64,000 nt of DNA, from positions 7,370,001-7,434,000 of the forward strand of contig NZ_CP140772.1 of assembly GCF_037893185.1 (NCBI RefSeq), read 5' to 3'. A program made the translations under genes and the position numbers. Source of the DNA: Chitinophaga sp. 180180018-3. GTDB lineage: Bacteria > Bacteroidota > Bacteroidia > Chitinophagales > Chitinophagaceae. A model generated the notes under the pieces. The model saw nothing but the letters and a program-made list of their open reading frames with translations. It did no database searches and had not been told where the DNA came from. This document shows positions 16,856 to 25,171 of the stretch, piece by piece (position 1 is the first letter of the stretch; each line of letters begins with the position of its first letter).

Positions 16856-17512
16856 ATGAAAAAAGGTTTCTTTTTCACAGCTATCCTGTCCATCGCCGTG
16901 CTGCTTTTTTCCTGCAGTAAGGAAATGAGTAACGAAGGAGATGGAAACTCTCCCCCGTCGGGGAACTGTGAGTACGCCCCATACACTAATGGTTCTGTTT
17001 TTTCCTTCATCAATATAAATAGCTCCAAAGACACTATTAAATACGATTTCACTGTTTCGGGAGATACCACCATTAATGGGAATGTTTACAAAATTGTAGG
17101 CAATGACAGTGTATTTACCTGTTCCAACTGTAAAACAGGAATATACACCCAGGTGGCCAGTATTCTGACATTTCAGGGTTATAAAGCAGATGATCTGAAA
17201 TTGACCTATCTGAAAGACAATGTTCCGGCGGGCACTACCTGGCGCGATACCATCACCGTCAACAATGGGGGCACCAATACTTCCGGCATACTGGAATTTA
17301 CCCTTTTGCAAAAAGGAATCACCAAGGTGGTGAATGGGAAAAACTATGCTTCTGTAATCGCTGTCAGAATGGATGCCTATGCGATTGTACTGGGCAATGC
17401 GATTCCCGTGGGTACTATTTCCACCAGTTATTACGGCAGGGGTGTTGGCCTGATTGAGGCCGACCAGCAACGGGATACCACACTTCTTGTGTCTTACACC
17501 CTGAAACCATAA
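16856..17512 (+). CDS. Hypothetical secreted lipoprotein
   Basis: A 218-residue protein not assigned to a family. The signal peptide ends in a lipobox with Cys20 (LLFSC). The mature part starts with a Gly/Ser/Pro-rich spacer and then has beta-rich sequence with many Thr, Asn and Gly residues. A CSNCKTG segment near residue 83 could form a disulfide. The pattern suits a surface beta-sandwich protein, but no function is proposed. It is divergent from susC and convergent with the carboxypeptidase gene; only 7 bp separate the two stop codons. Confidence 0.7.
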   Translation: MKKGFFFTAILSIAVLLFSCSKEMSNEGDGNSPPSGNCEYAPYTNGSVFSFININSSKDTIKYDFTVSGDTTINGNVYKIVGNDSVFTCSNCKTGIYTQVASILTFQGYKADDLKLTYLKDNVPAGTTWRDTITVNNGGTNTSGILEFTLLQKGITKVVNGKNYASVIAVRMDAYAIVLGNAIPVGTISTSYYGRGVGLIEADQQRDTTLLVSYTLKP

Positions 17513-17519
17513 CGGGCTG

Positions 17520-18815
17520 TTAGTATTCCTTCCACACCATTGTAAGCATTTTCTCCACGGCTCTTCTTATGGCAGATGCTGATTCATGATGGTTATTTAT
17601 CAATACACTAAATACTAACTTCTTTTGTTTCCTCGTAATCAGGTACCCACTCAACGCTACTACCCCGTTCAATGTTCCTGTTTTTGCATGCACAAATTGT
17701 TGCTGGTAGTAATTTCTCAGTGTTCCTCTCCCTCCCGTTGGAAAGATCCGCCACAGCCGATCCTGCGGAAACTCCTGCTGCATAAGGGTGAGTACTTTCA
17801 CGAAATCGCGCGGAGTGAAGAGGTTGTAGCGCGAGAGCCCGGAGCCATCCTCCCATTGGGGCGGATGTGGCAGGGTTTTCAGATCATGATCCAGTAGCCA
17901 GGCAATGGTCCGTTTACTGCTAACGGTGTCCCACATGCTGGAAGATGCCATCATCAGTGTTTGTTCTGCAAAAAAGTTATCGCTGCGTTCCATCATCGGC
18001 TGAAACAGGGAATCGGCAGGAATACTGCTCAGCACCCTGAACCGGCTGCCGGGAGGAGGTATAACGGCCACGCCTATCTGTTTATGCAGGGTATCTTCCA
18101 GGCGCTGCCGGAGATCCGGCACAGATCCGGTGATAAAAGGAACTGCTGCGGTAAAAACGCCTTTGTTACGGGGATTGTATTTCAACAGGAAGAGGTTACT
18201 GCGTTCCTCCCTGCTGGCGATGTTCTCGCTAAGGGTGTCGTCTTTCAATATATTCAGATTATAGGAAGATGGAATAATGATATTGGAATCCGCATGATGG
18301 CGGATACGAACCACATTTCCATACATAGGCCACTCTCCCAGCTCTGACTGGTAATCGTCCGCATAATCGCCCCAGGCCCAGCCCGGACCGTAACGCTGAT
18401 TCTCGTTCACGCCCTGCACGAGATAGATCTTCTTTGAAGTTTGCAGCAGCAATTGCAAAAGCGGTTGCCAGGAGTAATCCGGATGCAGGAAGGAAGGATC
18501 TCCGGTTCCCTTTACAAATAGAGCTGTATCGTTTTCAAAGTACCTGGCGCCGGGAAGAGAATCGCCGAGTAGCTTCAGCCCGGCATACAGGGAAAAGATC
18601 TTTGTGTTGGAGGCCGGCGTAAAGAATTTATCATCCTGGTATTGATACCAGTACTTTCCCGTGGCAGGTTCATAGATACAAATACCCACGTGAGCGTGCT
18701 CCAGCGGCGATTTGTGCAAAAATTCCGTTTCTGACCATTTTTTAATGGCGGGTACCTGCCCGGCAACGGGCAGTGATACCAGCAACGTAATTAGTGCAGC
18801 CAATAATTTTTTCAT
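17520..18815 (-). CDS. dacB: D-alanyl-D-alanine carboxypeptidase/endopeptidase, PBP4 (peptidase S13) type
   Basis: A 431-residue periplasmic peptidoglycan hydrolase. It has a signal peptide (1-19) and all three penicillin-binding motifs: SxxK at Ser69-Lys72 (PASNTKIFS), SDN in ERSDNFFAE, and KTG in HAKTGTLNG near the C-terminus. The family removes the terminal D-Ala or cuts cross-links in the cell wall. It is single-copy here, with no other wall genes beside it. It converges with the lipoprotein gene. The symbol follows the family and is approximate. Confidence 0.9.
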   Translation of the reverse strand: MKKLLAALITLLVSLPVAGQVPAIKKWSETEFLHKSPLEHAHVGICIYEPATGKYWYQYQDDKFFTPASNTKIFSLYAGLKLLGDSLPGARYFENDTALFVKGTGDPSFLHPDYSWQPLLQLLLQTSKKIYLVQGVNENQRYGPGWAWGDYADDYQSELGEWPMYGNVVRIRHHADSNIIIPSSYNLNILKDDTLSENIASREERSNLFLLKYNPRNKGVFTAAVPFITGSVPDLRQRLEDTLHKQIGVAVIPPPGSRFRVLSSIPADSLFQPMMERSDNFFAEQTLMMASSSMWDTVSSKRTIAWLLDHDLKTLPHPPQWEDGSGLSRYNLFTPRDFVKVLTLMQQEFPQDRLWRIFPTGGRGTLRNYYQQQFVHAKTGTLNGVVALSGYLITRKQKKLVFSVLINNHHESASAIRRAVEKMLTMVWKEY

Positions 18816-18847
18816 AGATGAAAATTACGAATTGTGCCGTACGAAAA

Positions 18848-18895
18848 CAGGGATTTGTGGAAGACGCCTGTCGGCCTCTTTCCTCAAATCCCTGT
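18848..18895 (-). terminator. Terminator hairpin after the second Gfo/Idh/MocA gene
   Basis: The arms ACAGGGATTTG (18848) and CAAATCCCTGT (ending 18895) pair perfectly, and the pairing continues inward past one mismatch to about 16 bp, with a G+C-rich inner loop. It sits 24 bp past the stop of the minus-strand gene 18920-20251 and upstream of dacB. The transcript continues into a short U-rich stretch. Confidence 0.75.
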
Positions 18896-18919
18896 CAGTA
18901 AGTGTGAGCAGCTTATTTA

Positions 18920-20251
18920 TCAGCTAAAGTATTTAGTGATACCTGGTTTGGCATAAGCATAGTTGCCAGATGCATCCGGCATAACCGGTGGTTGTGCATC
19001 AAATGAATATGTTTTAGGATGGATATCGAGACCGGAATTCAGCGCTACATCCCAGTTGATCACCTGACCGGAGTAGGTGGCCAGTCGGCCGATGATAGCG
19101 GAAAGCGTGGCTTGTGCTCCTCTTTCTGCATCTGCAAATTTGTACTCTCCTTTGGCAATAGCTGCAAACAATTCGTCGTGCTCTGTCTGGTAAGGATTGT
19201 TCTCTTTCTTCTTATCGAACTGGTAAAGTACCTTGCCTTTGTGATCCACGATCTGTGCTTTATCACAGTAAATACGGCCCTTAGTACCCACAATCTCCTC
19301 ATCTACTTTGCTGGGCGCATCTTTCCAGTGACGGCACTGACTGTTCATTACCACACCGTTAGCATATCTGTACTCTACGAAGTGGTGATCGAATATTTCA
19401 CCGAATTCTTTACCGGTACGTACTGCACGGCCACCAATGCCATAGGAGGTTACAGGGGTTGCTCCCATGAACCAGTTACCGACATCAATATTGTGGATAT
19501 GCTGTTCTACGATATGATCGCCGCAAAGCCAGTTGAAATAATACCAGTTACGCATCTGGTATTCCATTTCGGTATACTCAGGTTTGCGCGGCTTCACCCA
19601 TAATGCACCCTGGTTCCACCAAACCTGTGCCGACAGCATATCACCGATCATACCATCCTGGAAGCGTTTGTAGAGCTCACGGTAAGAGTTCTGGTAACGG
19701 CGCTGTAAGCCTACCACCACATTCAGTTTCTTGCTTTTCGCAACGGCGGCGGCATCCAGCACTCTTTTAATCCCAGCGGGATCAGTGGCAACGGGTTTTT
19801 CCATGAAAACATGTTTGCCCTGTCTGATCGCTTCTTCGAAATGAATAGGACGGAATCCCGGAGGTGTAGCGAGGATCACTACATCAGCCAGTTGTATAGC
19901 CTGCTTGTAAGCATCGAATCCAATGAATTTGTGTTCTTCCGGAACAGCCACTCTGTCGGCAGCGCTGCCCAGTGCCTCTTTAATATTGTCGTAGCTGTCT
20001 TTCAGTCTGTCGGGGAACGTATCGGCCATCGCTATGAGGCGCACGTTTTGCTTTGTGCTCAGCGCCTGGGTTGCTGCACCGGTACCACGGCCACCGCAGC
20101 CGATCAGTGCAATTTTTATTACATCGGAAGCTCCCGAGAAATAATTTGCTTTAGAAAGTATAGGCATCGCCAGCAAGCCGCCCGCAAGCAGGGTAGTCTG
20201 CTTTACGAACTCGCGGCGCCCTTCGCCGTGGAATTTTTTTTCGTTTTCCAT
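18920..20251 (-). CDS. Gfo/Idh/MocA family oxidoreductase with Tat signal
   Basis: A 443-residue exported oxidoreductase. The Tat motif GRREFVKQTT has Arg12-Arg13, followed by LLAGGLLAMP. The Rossmann loop IALIGCGGRGTGAA (47-60) binds the cofactor, and the canonical EKP motif is at 151-153. A distinctive NWLCGDHIVEQHIHNID block carries likely catalytic histidines. This member is of the glycoside-hydrolase-like or sugar-oxidising exported group; the exact substrate is unknown. It precedes the SUMF1-type gene's territory on the same strand: that gene's stop is 41 bp upstream of this start, so the two form a likely operon. Confidence 0.88.
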   Translation of the reverse strand: MENEKKFHGEGRREFVKQTTLLAGGLLAMPILSKANYFSGASDVIKIALIGCGGRGTGAATQALSTKQNVRLIAMADTFPDRLKDSYDNIKEALGSAADRVAVPEEHKFIGFDAYKQAIQLADVVILATPPGFRPIHFEEAIRQGKHVFMEKPVATDPAGIKRVLDAAAVAKSKKLNVVVGLQRRYQNSYRELYKRFQDGMIGDMLSAQVWWNQGALWVKPRKPEYTEMEYQMRNWYYFNWLCGDHIVEQHIHNIDVGNWFMGATPVTSYGIGGRAVRTGKEFGEIFDHHFVEYRYANGVVMNSQCRHWKDAPSKVDEEIVGTKGRIYCDKAQIVDHKGKVLYQFDKKKENNPYQTEHDELFAAIAKGEYKFADAERGAQATLSAIIGRLATYSGQVINWDVALNSGLDIHPKTYSFDAQPPVMPDASGNYAYAKPGITKYFS

Positions 20252-20292
20252 AAATGAGTAAGATTTTTTAGATTTTAGGAACTGGGTCTGAA

Positions 20293-21258
20293 TTAGCGTG
20301 CGCCTTTATATTTAGCGATCATTTCATTATAGAACTTTTCGGCTTCTTCCTTGCCTGGCTGCTTCGCCGGACGTACTATCCGGAAGCCCACAAACGGAGC
20401 ATCGGCATTCCACCAAACACTTTTCGGGATCTGCGGATCGCGACGGTTCCAGATAGGATCAGATTTAATGCGTGCAGCGCTTCTCAGCAGCTGTGCATCA
20501 TCCTGAAAACTTCCTCCTTTCAGCAAGCCGGAAACCTTTGTGCCGGCAATAGCCTGCGGATCTTTTTCAGTGGCATTGGCGATGCCTTTTTCATCGTATT
20601 GGTCCAGGGTCCACTCTTCCACGTTGCCAAGCATATCGTACAGGCCCCAGGCATTGGGCTTCAGCTGGCCCACCTTATGGTATTTCTGGCTGCTGTTCCC
20701 TGAAAACCAGGCATAGTCTTTCAACTGAGCACCATCTTCTCCAAAAGGATAAGCCGTAGTTGATCCGGCACGGCAGGCATACTCCCATTCTGCTGCAGTA
20801 GGCAGGCGATAGAATATGCCTGTTTTAAAATACAGCCACTGACAGTATTTCATAGCGGCATACTGGCTCATACTGTTAGCCGGAAAACCGCCGGCCTTGC
20901 CCATTCCCAGGGTAAGGTCAATGTAGGGGGGGCTGGGGCGGGTGGTACCATCCGGCACGGGTGTTTTATCTTTTTCTGCGTCGGCAAATACATCATATTC
21001 GTCAAATGTTACCTCGGTAGCACCCATCCAGAAATCGGAGAGCTCTATTTTCCTAGCGGGGCCTTCGTCTTTGTTTCTCCCCTTTTCACCGTCGGGGCTT
21101 CCCAATTTGAAACTTCCTCCCTTAATAGGTACCATCCTGAAGCTGACATCAGTTCCGGGGATTTGCTGAGAATAGGCTTCGAATGTTTGTGTTGATTGTG
21201 CTATCGCCACCTGGCTGAACAATCCGCTCAGCAGGATGGTTACATACTGTTTAGTCAT
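20293..21258 (-). CDS. SUMF1/formylglycine-generating-enzyme fold protein, exported
   Basis: A 321-residue protein with a Sec signal (cleavage after about residue 20, VAIAQ) and a SUMF1 (FGE-sulfatase) fold: RMVPIKGGSFKLGS, EVTFDEYDVF, YRLPTAAEWEYACRAG, WGLYDMLGNVEEWT, LLKGGSFQDD and VGFRIVR. The C-terminal region lacks the paired active-site cysteines of true formylglycine-generating enzymes, and no sulfatase gene lies nearby, so sulfatase activation is unlikely. It could be a binding or accessory protein. It is first in an apparent operon with the Gfo/Idh/MocA gene downstream. Confidence 0.8.
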   Translation of the reverse strand: MTKQYVTILLSGLFSQVAIAQSTQTFEAYSQQIPGTDVSFRMVPIKGGSFKLGSPDGEKGRNKDEGPARKIELSDFWMGATEVTFDEYDVFADAEKDKTPVPDGTTRPSPPYIDLTLGMGKAGGFPANSMSQYAAMKYCQWLYFKTGIFYRLPTAAEWEYACRAGSTTAYPFGEDGAQLKDYAWFSGNSSQKYHKVGQLKPNAWGLYDMLGNVEEWTLDQYDEKGIANATEKDPQAIAGTKVSGLLKGGSFQDDAQLLRSAARIKSDPIWNRRDPQIPKSVWWNADAPFVGFRIVRPAKQPGKEEAEKFYNEMIAKYKGAR

Positions 21259-21433
21259 CTAACGTAATTGAAAATATAAGGTGGTGAATCTAAAAAAAAC
21301 TAATCTGGAATACAATATTTTTTGATGAATGCGCGAAAATGGCTGATGAATTGAAAATTTTTGTAAAAAATTAGTATTTCCTTTGTAAAGCTATTAATTT
21401 AATACCAGTCTATTGTAGAATCAATCAAACCTT

Positions 21434-22369
21434 ATGGAAAGAAGAAAATTCCTTCAAAACGGTGCCCTGGCCAGCATTTCGGCAATGGCACTCGGCGGAA
21501 TCAGCCACGCAGCCCAGGCTGCAACTGACCATGTCGCCGATAGCGAAATGGGCAAACCCAAGCCGTTTAACATGAATTATGCCCCACATGATGGTATGTT
21601 TAAAAACAGCGGTGGCAGTAACTTCCTGGATCAGATAAAATATATGCACGACCAGGGTTTCCGCGCGATTGAAGATAATGGAATGTTAGGACGCCAGCCA
21701 GCTGAACAATCCAAGATTGGCGAGCTGCTGAATAAACTCGGTATGCAAATGGGCGTGTTCGTTGTAGATACCGGAAACAACTGGAAAACTTCGCTGACTA
21801 CCGGCAAACAGGAGTTCAAAGATGCTTTCATTAAAACCTGTAAAGACAGCGTAGAAGTAGCAAAGCGATGCAATGCCAAATGGGCAACTGTAGTTCCTGG
21901 CTATTTTGAACGTAATCTGCCAATGGGTATCCAAACAGCCAATGTAGTAGATGCATTGCGCAGGGGTGCAGAAATTTTCGAACCCCACGGCCTTGTTATG
22001 GTGCTGGAACCTCTCAGCGATAACCCCGACCTGTTCCTCCGTACAGCCGAACAAAGCTTCGATGTGTGTAAAGCAGTAAACAGCCCTTCCTGCAAGATTC
22101 TCTATGATATCTTCCATATGCAACGCAATACGGGCAACCTGATACCTGTGATCGACTGGTGCTGGGATGAAATTGCCTATTTCCAGATTGGCGATAATCC
22201 GGGCAGAAAAGAACCAGGCACCGGCGAGATCAACTATAAGAATATTTTTAAACACCTGCATGAGAAAGGCTATAAAGGCATTCTCGGTATGGAGCACGGT
22301 ATGGCCGGACAAGGCAAGGATGGCGAAGCAGCCCTGATCAAAGCCTACCGGGAGGCAGACCGGTTCTAG
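21434..22369 (+). CDS. Hydroxypyruvate isomerase-like TIM-barrel protein with Tat signal
   Basis: A 311-residue sugar isomerase/epimerase-type TIM barrel (AP endonuclease 2 superfamily). The N-terminus MERRKFLQNGALASISAMALGG is a Tat signal with Arg3-Arg4. Metal-site residues are visible in VLEPLS, LYDIFHMQ, FQIGDNPGR and GMEHG, the arrangement of hydroxypyruvate isomerase and xylose-isomerase-like members. An exported enzyme of this family probably acts on a sugar or keto-sugar in the periplasm. It is divergent from the SUMF1/oxidoreductase operon and shares its export route. It ends in TAG just before the 41-bp palindrome. Confidence 0.87.
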   Translation: MERRKFLQNGALASISAMALGGISHAAQAATDHVADSEMGKPKPFNMNYAPHDGMFKNSGGSNFLDQIKYMHDQGFRAIEDNGMLGRQPAEQSKIGELLNKLGMQMGVFVVDTGNNWKTSLTTGKQEFKDAFIKTCKDSVEVAKRCNAKWATVVPGYFERNLPMGIQTANVVDALRRGAEIFEPHGLVMVLEPLSDNPDLFLRTAEQSFDVCKAVNSPSCKILYDIFHMQRNTGNLIPVIDWCWDEIAYFQIGDNPGRKEPGTGEINYKNIFKHLHEKGYKGILGMEHGMAGQGKDGEAALIKAYREADRF

Positions 22370-22372
22370 GTG

Positions 22373-22480
22373 TTAGCTTTTAGCAGTTAGCCTTTAGTAA
22401 AGCGGAGACCACAGCGGGTATTATTCAGATGATATCCATTGTGGTCTCCGCTTTACTAAAGGCTAACTGCTAAAAGCTAA
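22373..22480. repeat. Perfect 41-bp inverted repeat with TTAGCNN heptad arms
   Basis: Arms 22373-22413 and 22440-22480 are perfect reverse complements, with a 26-nt loop. The outer 28 bp of the left arm are four exact 7-bp units: TTAGCNN at 22373, 22380 and 22387, and TTAGTAA at 22394. The inner arm carries GCGGAGACCACA. It starts 3 bp past the stop of the TIM-barrel gene and is followed by a T-rich stretch, so it is probably a terminator. It belongs to the same family as 50387-50479 and 5955-6022. Confidence 0.9.
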
Positions 22481-22519
22481 TGACTTTTTCTTAACTTAAC
22501 TGGTGTAAAAACTTTCATC

Positions 22520-22870
22520 ATGGGATTTCTGATCCGTATACTGGTTAGTGCATTAGCTGCGATGTTAACCGCTTACCTGCTAAAACCCGCAGTAAAAGTA
22601 GATAGCTTTGTGACCGCACTGATCCTTGCATTGGTGCTGGCAGTACTGAATGCACTCGTAAAACCCTTGCTGATCATACTTACTTTCCCGGTAACAATTA
22701 TTACGCTTGGGCTTTTTCTTTTTGTTATCAATGCCCTGATCATTCTGCTGGCAGCGAAACTGGTACCAGGCTTCAAAGTGGATGGTTTCTGGTGGGCGCT
22801 GTTATTCAGCATTGTGATGACCGTTATTAACAGTATCATGATAAATCTGGCAGGCGGCAACCAGGATTAA
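22520..22870 (+). CDS. YvlD-like (phage holin superfamily IV) four-helix membrane protein
   Basis: A 116-residue integral membrane protein with four predicted transmembrane helices (about 4-22, 30-48, 52-80 and 88-110). The segment NALVKPLLIILTFPVTIITLGLFLFVINALIILL is the family signature. Despite the holin name, chromosomal members are housekeeping envelope proteins of unknown role. It lies 35 bp upstream of the E1 dehydrogenase gene on the same strand, so the two may be co-transcribed. Confidence 0.9.
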   Translation: MGFLIRILVSALAAMLTAYLLKPAVKVDSFVTALILALVLAVLNALVKPLLIILTFPVTIITLGLFLFVINALIILLAAKLVPGFKVDGFWWALLFSIVMTVINSIMINLAGGNQD

Positions 22871-22905
22871 CCCTTACTGTAACTGCCTGCTTAAAAAGCA
22901 GTTTC

Positions 22906-24879
22906 ATGTATTTTGACAGGTCAGATCTGAGCAACGAGCAGTTGTTGTGGTTTTATAAAACGCTGCTATATCCGAGGCTCATCGAAGAAAAAATGCTGTT
23001 GCTGCTGCGACAGGGAAAAATCAGCAAATGGTTTTCCGGCATAGGCCAGGAAGCAATCGCAGTGGGCGCTGCGCTGGCAATGGCACCCGACGAATGGATA
23101 ATGCCACTGCACCGTAACCTGGGCGTGTTTACGACGAGGGAAATGCCGCTTGGTAAATTATTCCGGCAGTGGCAGGGAAGTGAAGATGGCTACAGTAAAG
23201 GCCGTGAGCGCTCCTTCCATTTCGGCAGCCGGCAACATCACATCTGCGGTATGATTTCTCACCTCGGGCCACAACTCTCCGTGGCAGATGGCGTGGCGCT
23301 CGCATACCAGCTCAGAAATGAAAACAAAGCAACACTTGCTTTCATCGGCGAAGGCGGTACCAGTGAAGGGGAATTTCATGAGGCGCTGAATGTAGCGGCT
23401 GTATGGGACTTGCCGGTTATCTTTCTTATCGAAAACAATGGCTACGGGCTAAGCACACCGGTCAGTGAGCAGTACCGCTGCGAAAGCCTGGTAGATAAAG
23501 CTGTAGGATATGGAATAGAAGGGGTGAAAATAGATGGAAATAATCTCCTGGAAGTTTACCATACCGTAACCACTGCCCGCTCCTATGCCATCAAACAACA
23601 AAAACCTGTTTTGATAGAAGCCATGACCTTCCGCATGCGGGGCCATGAGGAAGCCAGTGGTGTGAAATACGTTCCCCCCTCGCTGCTTGAAGAATGGGGC
23701 AAAAAAGATCCTGTCCTTTCATTTGAAAATTTTCTCACGGCTTCCGGCATTTTAACAGATGCGGACATCAGCGCTATCCGTGAGGAGCTGAAACACCAGA
23801 TAGAAAATGAGGTAAACCAGGGATTGGCGGAACAACCATTTTCTGTTGATAATAATACAGAGATCGGAGATGTATACGCTCCGGCTCCTATTCCGGTAAT
23901 AGCTACCGGCGGCTCTTCAGAAAAAAGATTTATCAATGCTATTAGCGAGGGGCTGAAACAGGCTATGGAAGAACATCCAGAGCTGATTCTTATGGGTCAG
24001 GACATCGCAGAATATGGTGGTGCATTTAAGATCACGGAAGGGTTTACCGCTCTCTTTGGCAAACAACGAGTACGGAATACTCCACTGTGTGAAAGCGCTA
24101 TTATTGGCACTGCATTGGGTCTGAGCCTGGAAGGATTTAAGAGTATGGTGGAAATGCAATTCGCAGACTTTGTTACCTGCGGCTTCAACCAGATTGTGAA
24201 TAATCTTGCTAAAATCCACTACCGCTGGGGGCAAAATGCGGATGTTGTCATCAGGATGCCTGCTGGCGGCGGCGTTGGCGCCGGCCCTTTCCATTCACAG
24301 AGCAATGAAGCCTGGTTTACCCATGTACCCGGCCTCAAGGTCGTATATCCTTCCAACCCGGAAGATGCCAAAGGGCTGCTTACTGCAGCCATAGCGGATC
24401 CGAACCCCGTCATATACTTCGAACATAAAGCGCTCTATCGCAGCGTCAGCGGATTTGTGCCGGATAACTATTACACTACCGAGATCGGGAAAGCGGCCAT
24501 TGTACAGCCTGGTAATGATGTTGGTATCATCACCTGGGGAAGCGGCGTTCATTGGGCACTGGAATACAGTCATCTTCATCCGGAATTCTCCATAGGTATA
24601 CTGGACCTCCGCACGCTCCTTCCGCTCGATTATCCGGCCATCAGAGATTTTACGGCCACTACAGGCAAAGTATTGATCCTCCATGAAGATACCCTCACGG
24701 GTGGTTTCGGGGCAGAAATCAGCGCCTGGATTGCTGAACATTGCTTCCATCTGCTGGACGCTCCGGTTGTCCGCTGCGGCAGTCTTGATACTCCCATTCC
24801 TTTTGCCACTCCACTGGAAAAAAATTTTCTCGCAAAATCGAGGCTGGATAAGTCTATACAGCAATTAACCAGCTGGTAA
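22906..24879 (+). CDS. Fused alpha/beta E1 component of a 2-oxoacid (branched-chain type) dehydrogenase
   Basis: A 657-residue thiamine-diphosphate enzyme. Residues 1-330 are the E1 alpha part: the cofactor motif runs from GEGGTSEGEFHEALNVA to IENNGYG. Residues about 340-657 are the E1 beta part (LMGQDIAEYGGAFKIT, RMPAGGGVGAGPFHSQS, LHEDTLTGGFGAEI). It should decarboxylate a branched-chain 2-oxoacid and pass the acyl group to a lipoyl E2. The single-chain fusion is common in Bacteroidota. E2 and E3 genes are not in the window, so they must be encoded elsewhere. Confidence 0.92.
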   Translation: MYFDRSDLSNEQLLWFYKTLLYPRLIEEKMLLLLRQGKISKWFSGIGQEAIAVGAALAMAPDEWIMPLHRNLGVFTTREMPLGKLFRQWQGSEDGYSKGRERSFHFGSRQHHICGMISHLGPQLSVADGVALAYQLRNENKATLAFIGEGGTSEGEFHEALNVAAVWDLPVIFLIENNGYGLSTPVSEQYRCESLVDKAVGYGIEGVKIDGNNLLEVYHTVTTARSYAIKQQKPVLIEAMTFRMRGHEEASGVKYVPPSLLEEWGKKDPVLSFENFLTASGILTDADISAIREELKHQIENEVNQGLAEQPFSVDNNTEIGDVYAPAPIPVIATGGSSEKRFINAISEGLKQAMEEHPELILMGQDIAEYGGAFKITEGFTALFGKQRVRNTPLCESAIIGTALGLSLEGFKSMVEMQFADFVTCGFNQIVNNLAKIHYRWGQNADVVIRMPAGGGVGAGPFHSQSNEAWFTHVPGLKVVYPSNPEDAKGLLTAAIADPNPVIYFEHKALYRSVSGFVPDNYYTTEIGKAAIVQPGNDVGIITWGSGVHWALEYSHLHPEFSIGILDLRTLLPLDYPAIRDFTATTGKVLILHEDTLTGGFGAEISAWIAEHCFHLLDAPVVRCGSLDTPIPFATPLEKNFLAKSRLDKSIQQLTSW

Positions 24880-24886
24880 CACCTGG

Positions 24887-24921
24887 TTTGATTGGGAATA
24901 TGCCCCGAATGTTTTAATTTG
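24887..24921 (+). promoter_or_regulatory. Candidate promoter of the small membrane-protein gene
   Basis: A TTTG at 24887-24890 and TTAATTTG at 24914-24921 (7 of 8 to TAnnTTTG) are separated by 23 nt, slightly longer than usual. They lie 29 bp upstream of the 45-residue ORF at 24951. Confidence 0.4.
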
Positions 24922-24950
24922 CACCCGGAATAATATAAAATCATTATACA

Positions 24951-25088
24951 ATGAACCTTTTATCGGTAGTACACACCACTAACTTTTATAAAGTTGGCGA
25001 CAGTATTGGTCACGTTCTGGCTCCTATTGCCATTGTAGTTTTTGCTATTATGTTCATTTATGCGTGGGCGAAATACGCAAAGCTCTAA
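24951..25088 (+). CDS. Small single-span membrane protein (45 residues)
   Basis: An unrecognised 45-residue open frame with a hydrophilic N-terminus (MNLLSVVHTTNFYKVGDSIG), one strong transmembrane segment (about residues 22-38, LAPIAIVVFAIMFIYAW) and a short basic tail (AKYAKL). Support: own promoter-like sequence upstream, ATG start, TAA stop and a bidirectional terminator 30 bp downstream. The layout recalls small subunits of respiratory or transport complexes, but no function is claimed. Confidence 0.6.
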   Translation: MNLLSVVHTTNFYKVGDSIGHVLAPIAIVVFAIMFIYAWAKYAKL

Positions 25089-25117
25089 TCAATTCGTTTT
25101 TTCACATCGCACTATAA

Positions 25118-25150
25118 TAAGAAAGGCTTCCTCCACGGAAGCCTTTCTTA
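25118..25150. terminator. Bidirectional terminator between the small membrane protein and macrodomain genes
   Basis: A perfect 13-bp stem (25118-25130 with 25138-25150, TAAGAAAGGCTTC), extendable by one C-G pair, is flanked by A/T-rich sequence on both sides. It lies between convergent genes. Confidence 0.9.
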
Positions 25151-25171
25151 ATTTATTATACAGCTTGTTGT

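Noticed and set aside
20293..21258. Annotating the SUMF1 protein as an active sulfatase-maturing enzyme.
   Set aside because: The paired active-site cysteines are missing and no sulfatase is encoded in the window.
22520..22870. Reading the phage-holin-family gene, and that at 39460, as remnants of a prophage.
   Set aside because: Both belong to chromosomal membrane-protein families and have no phage genes nearby.
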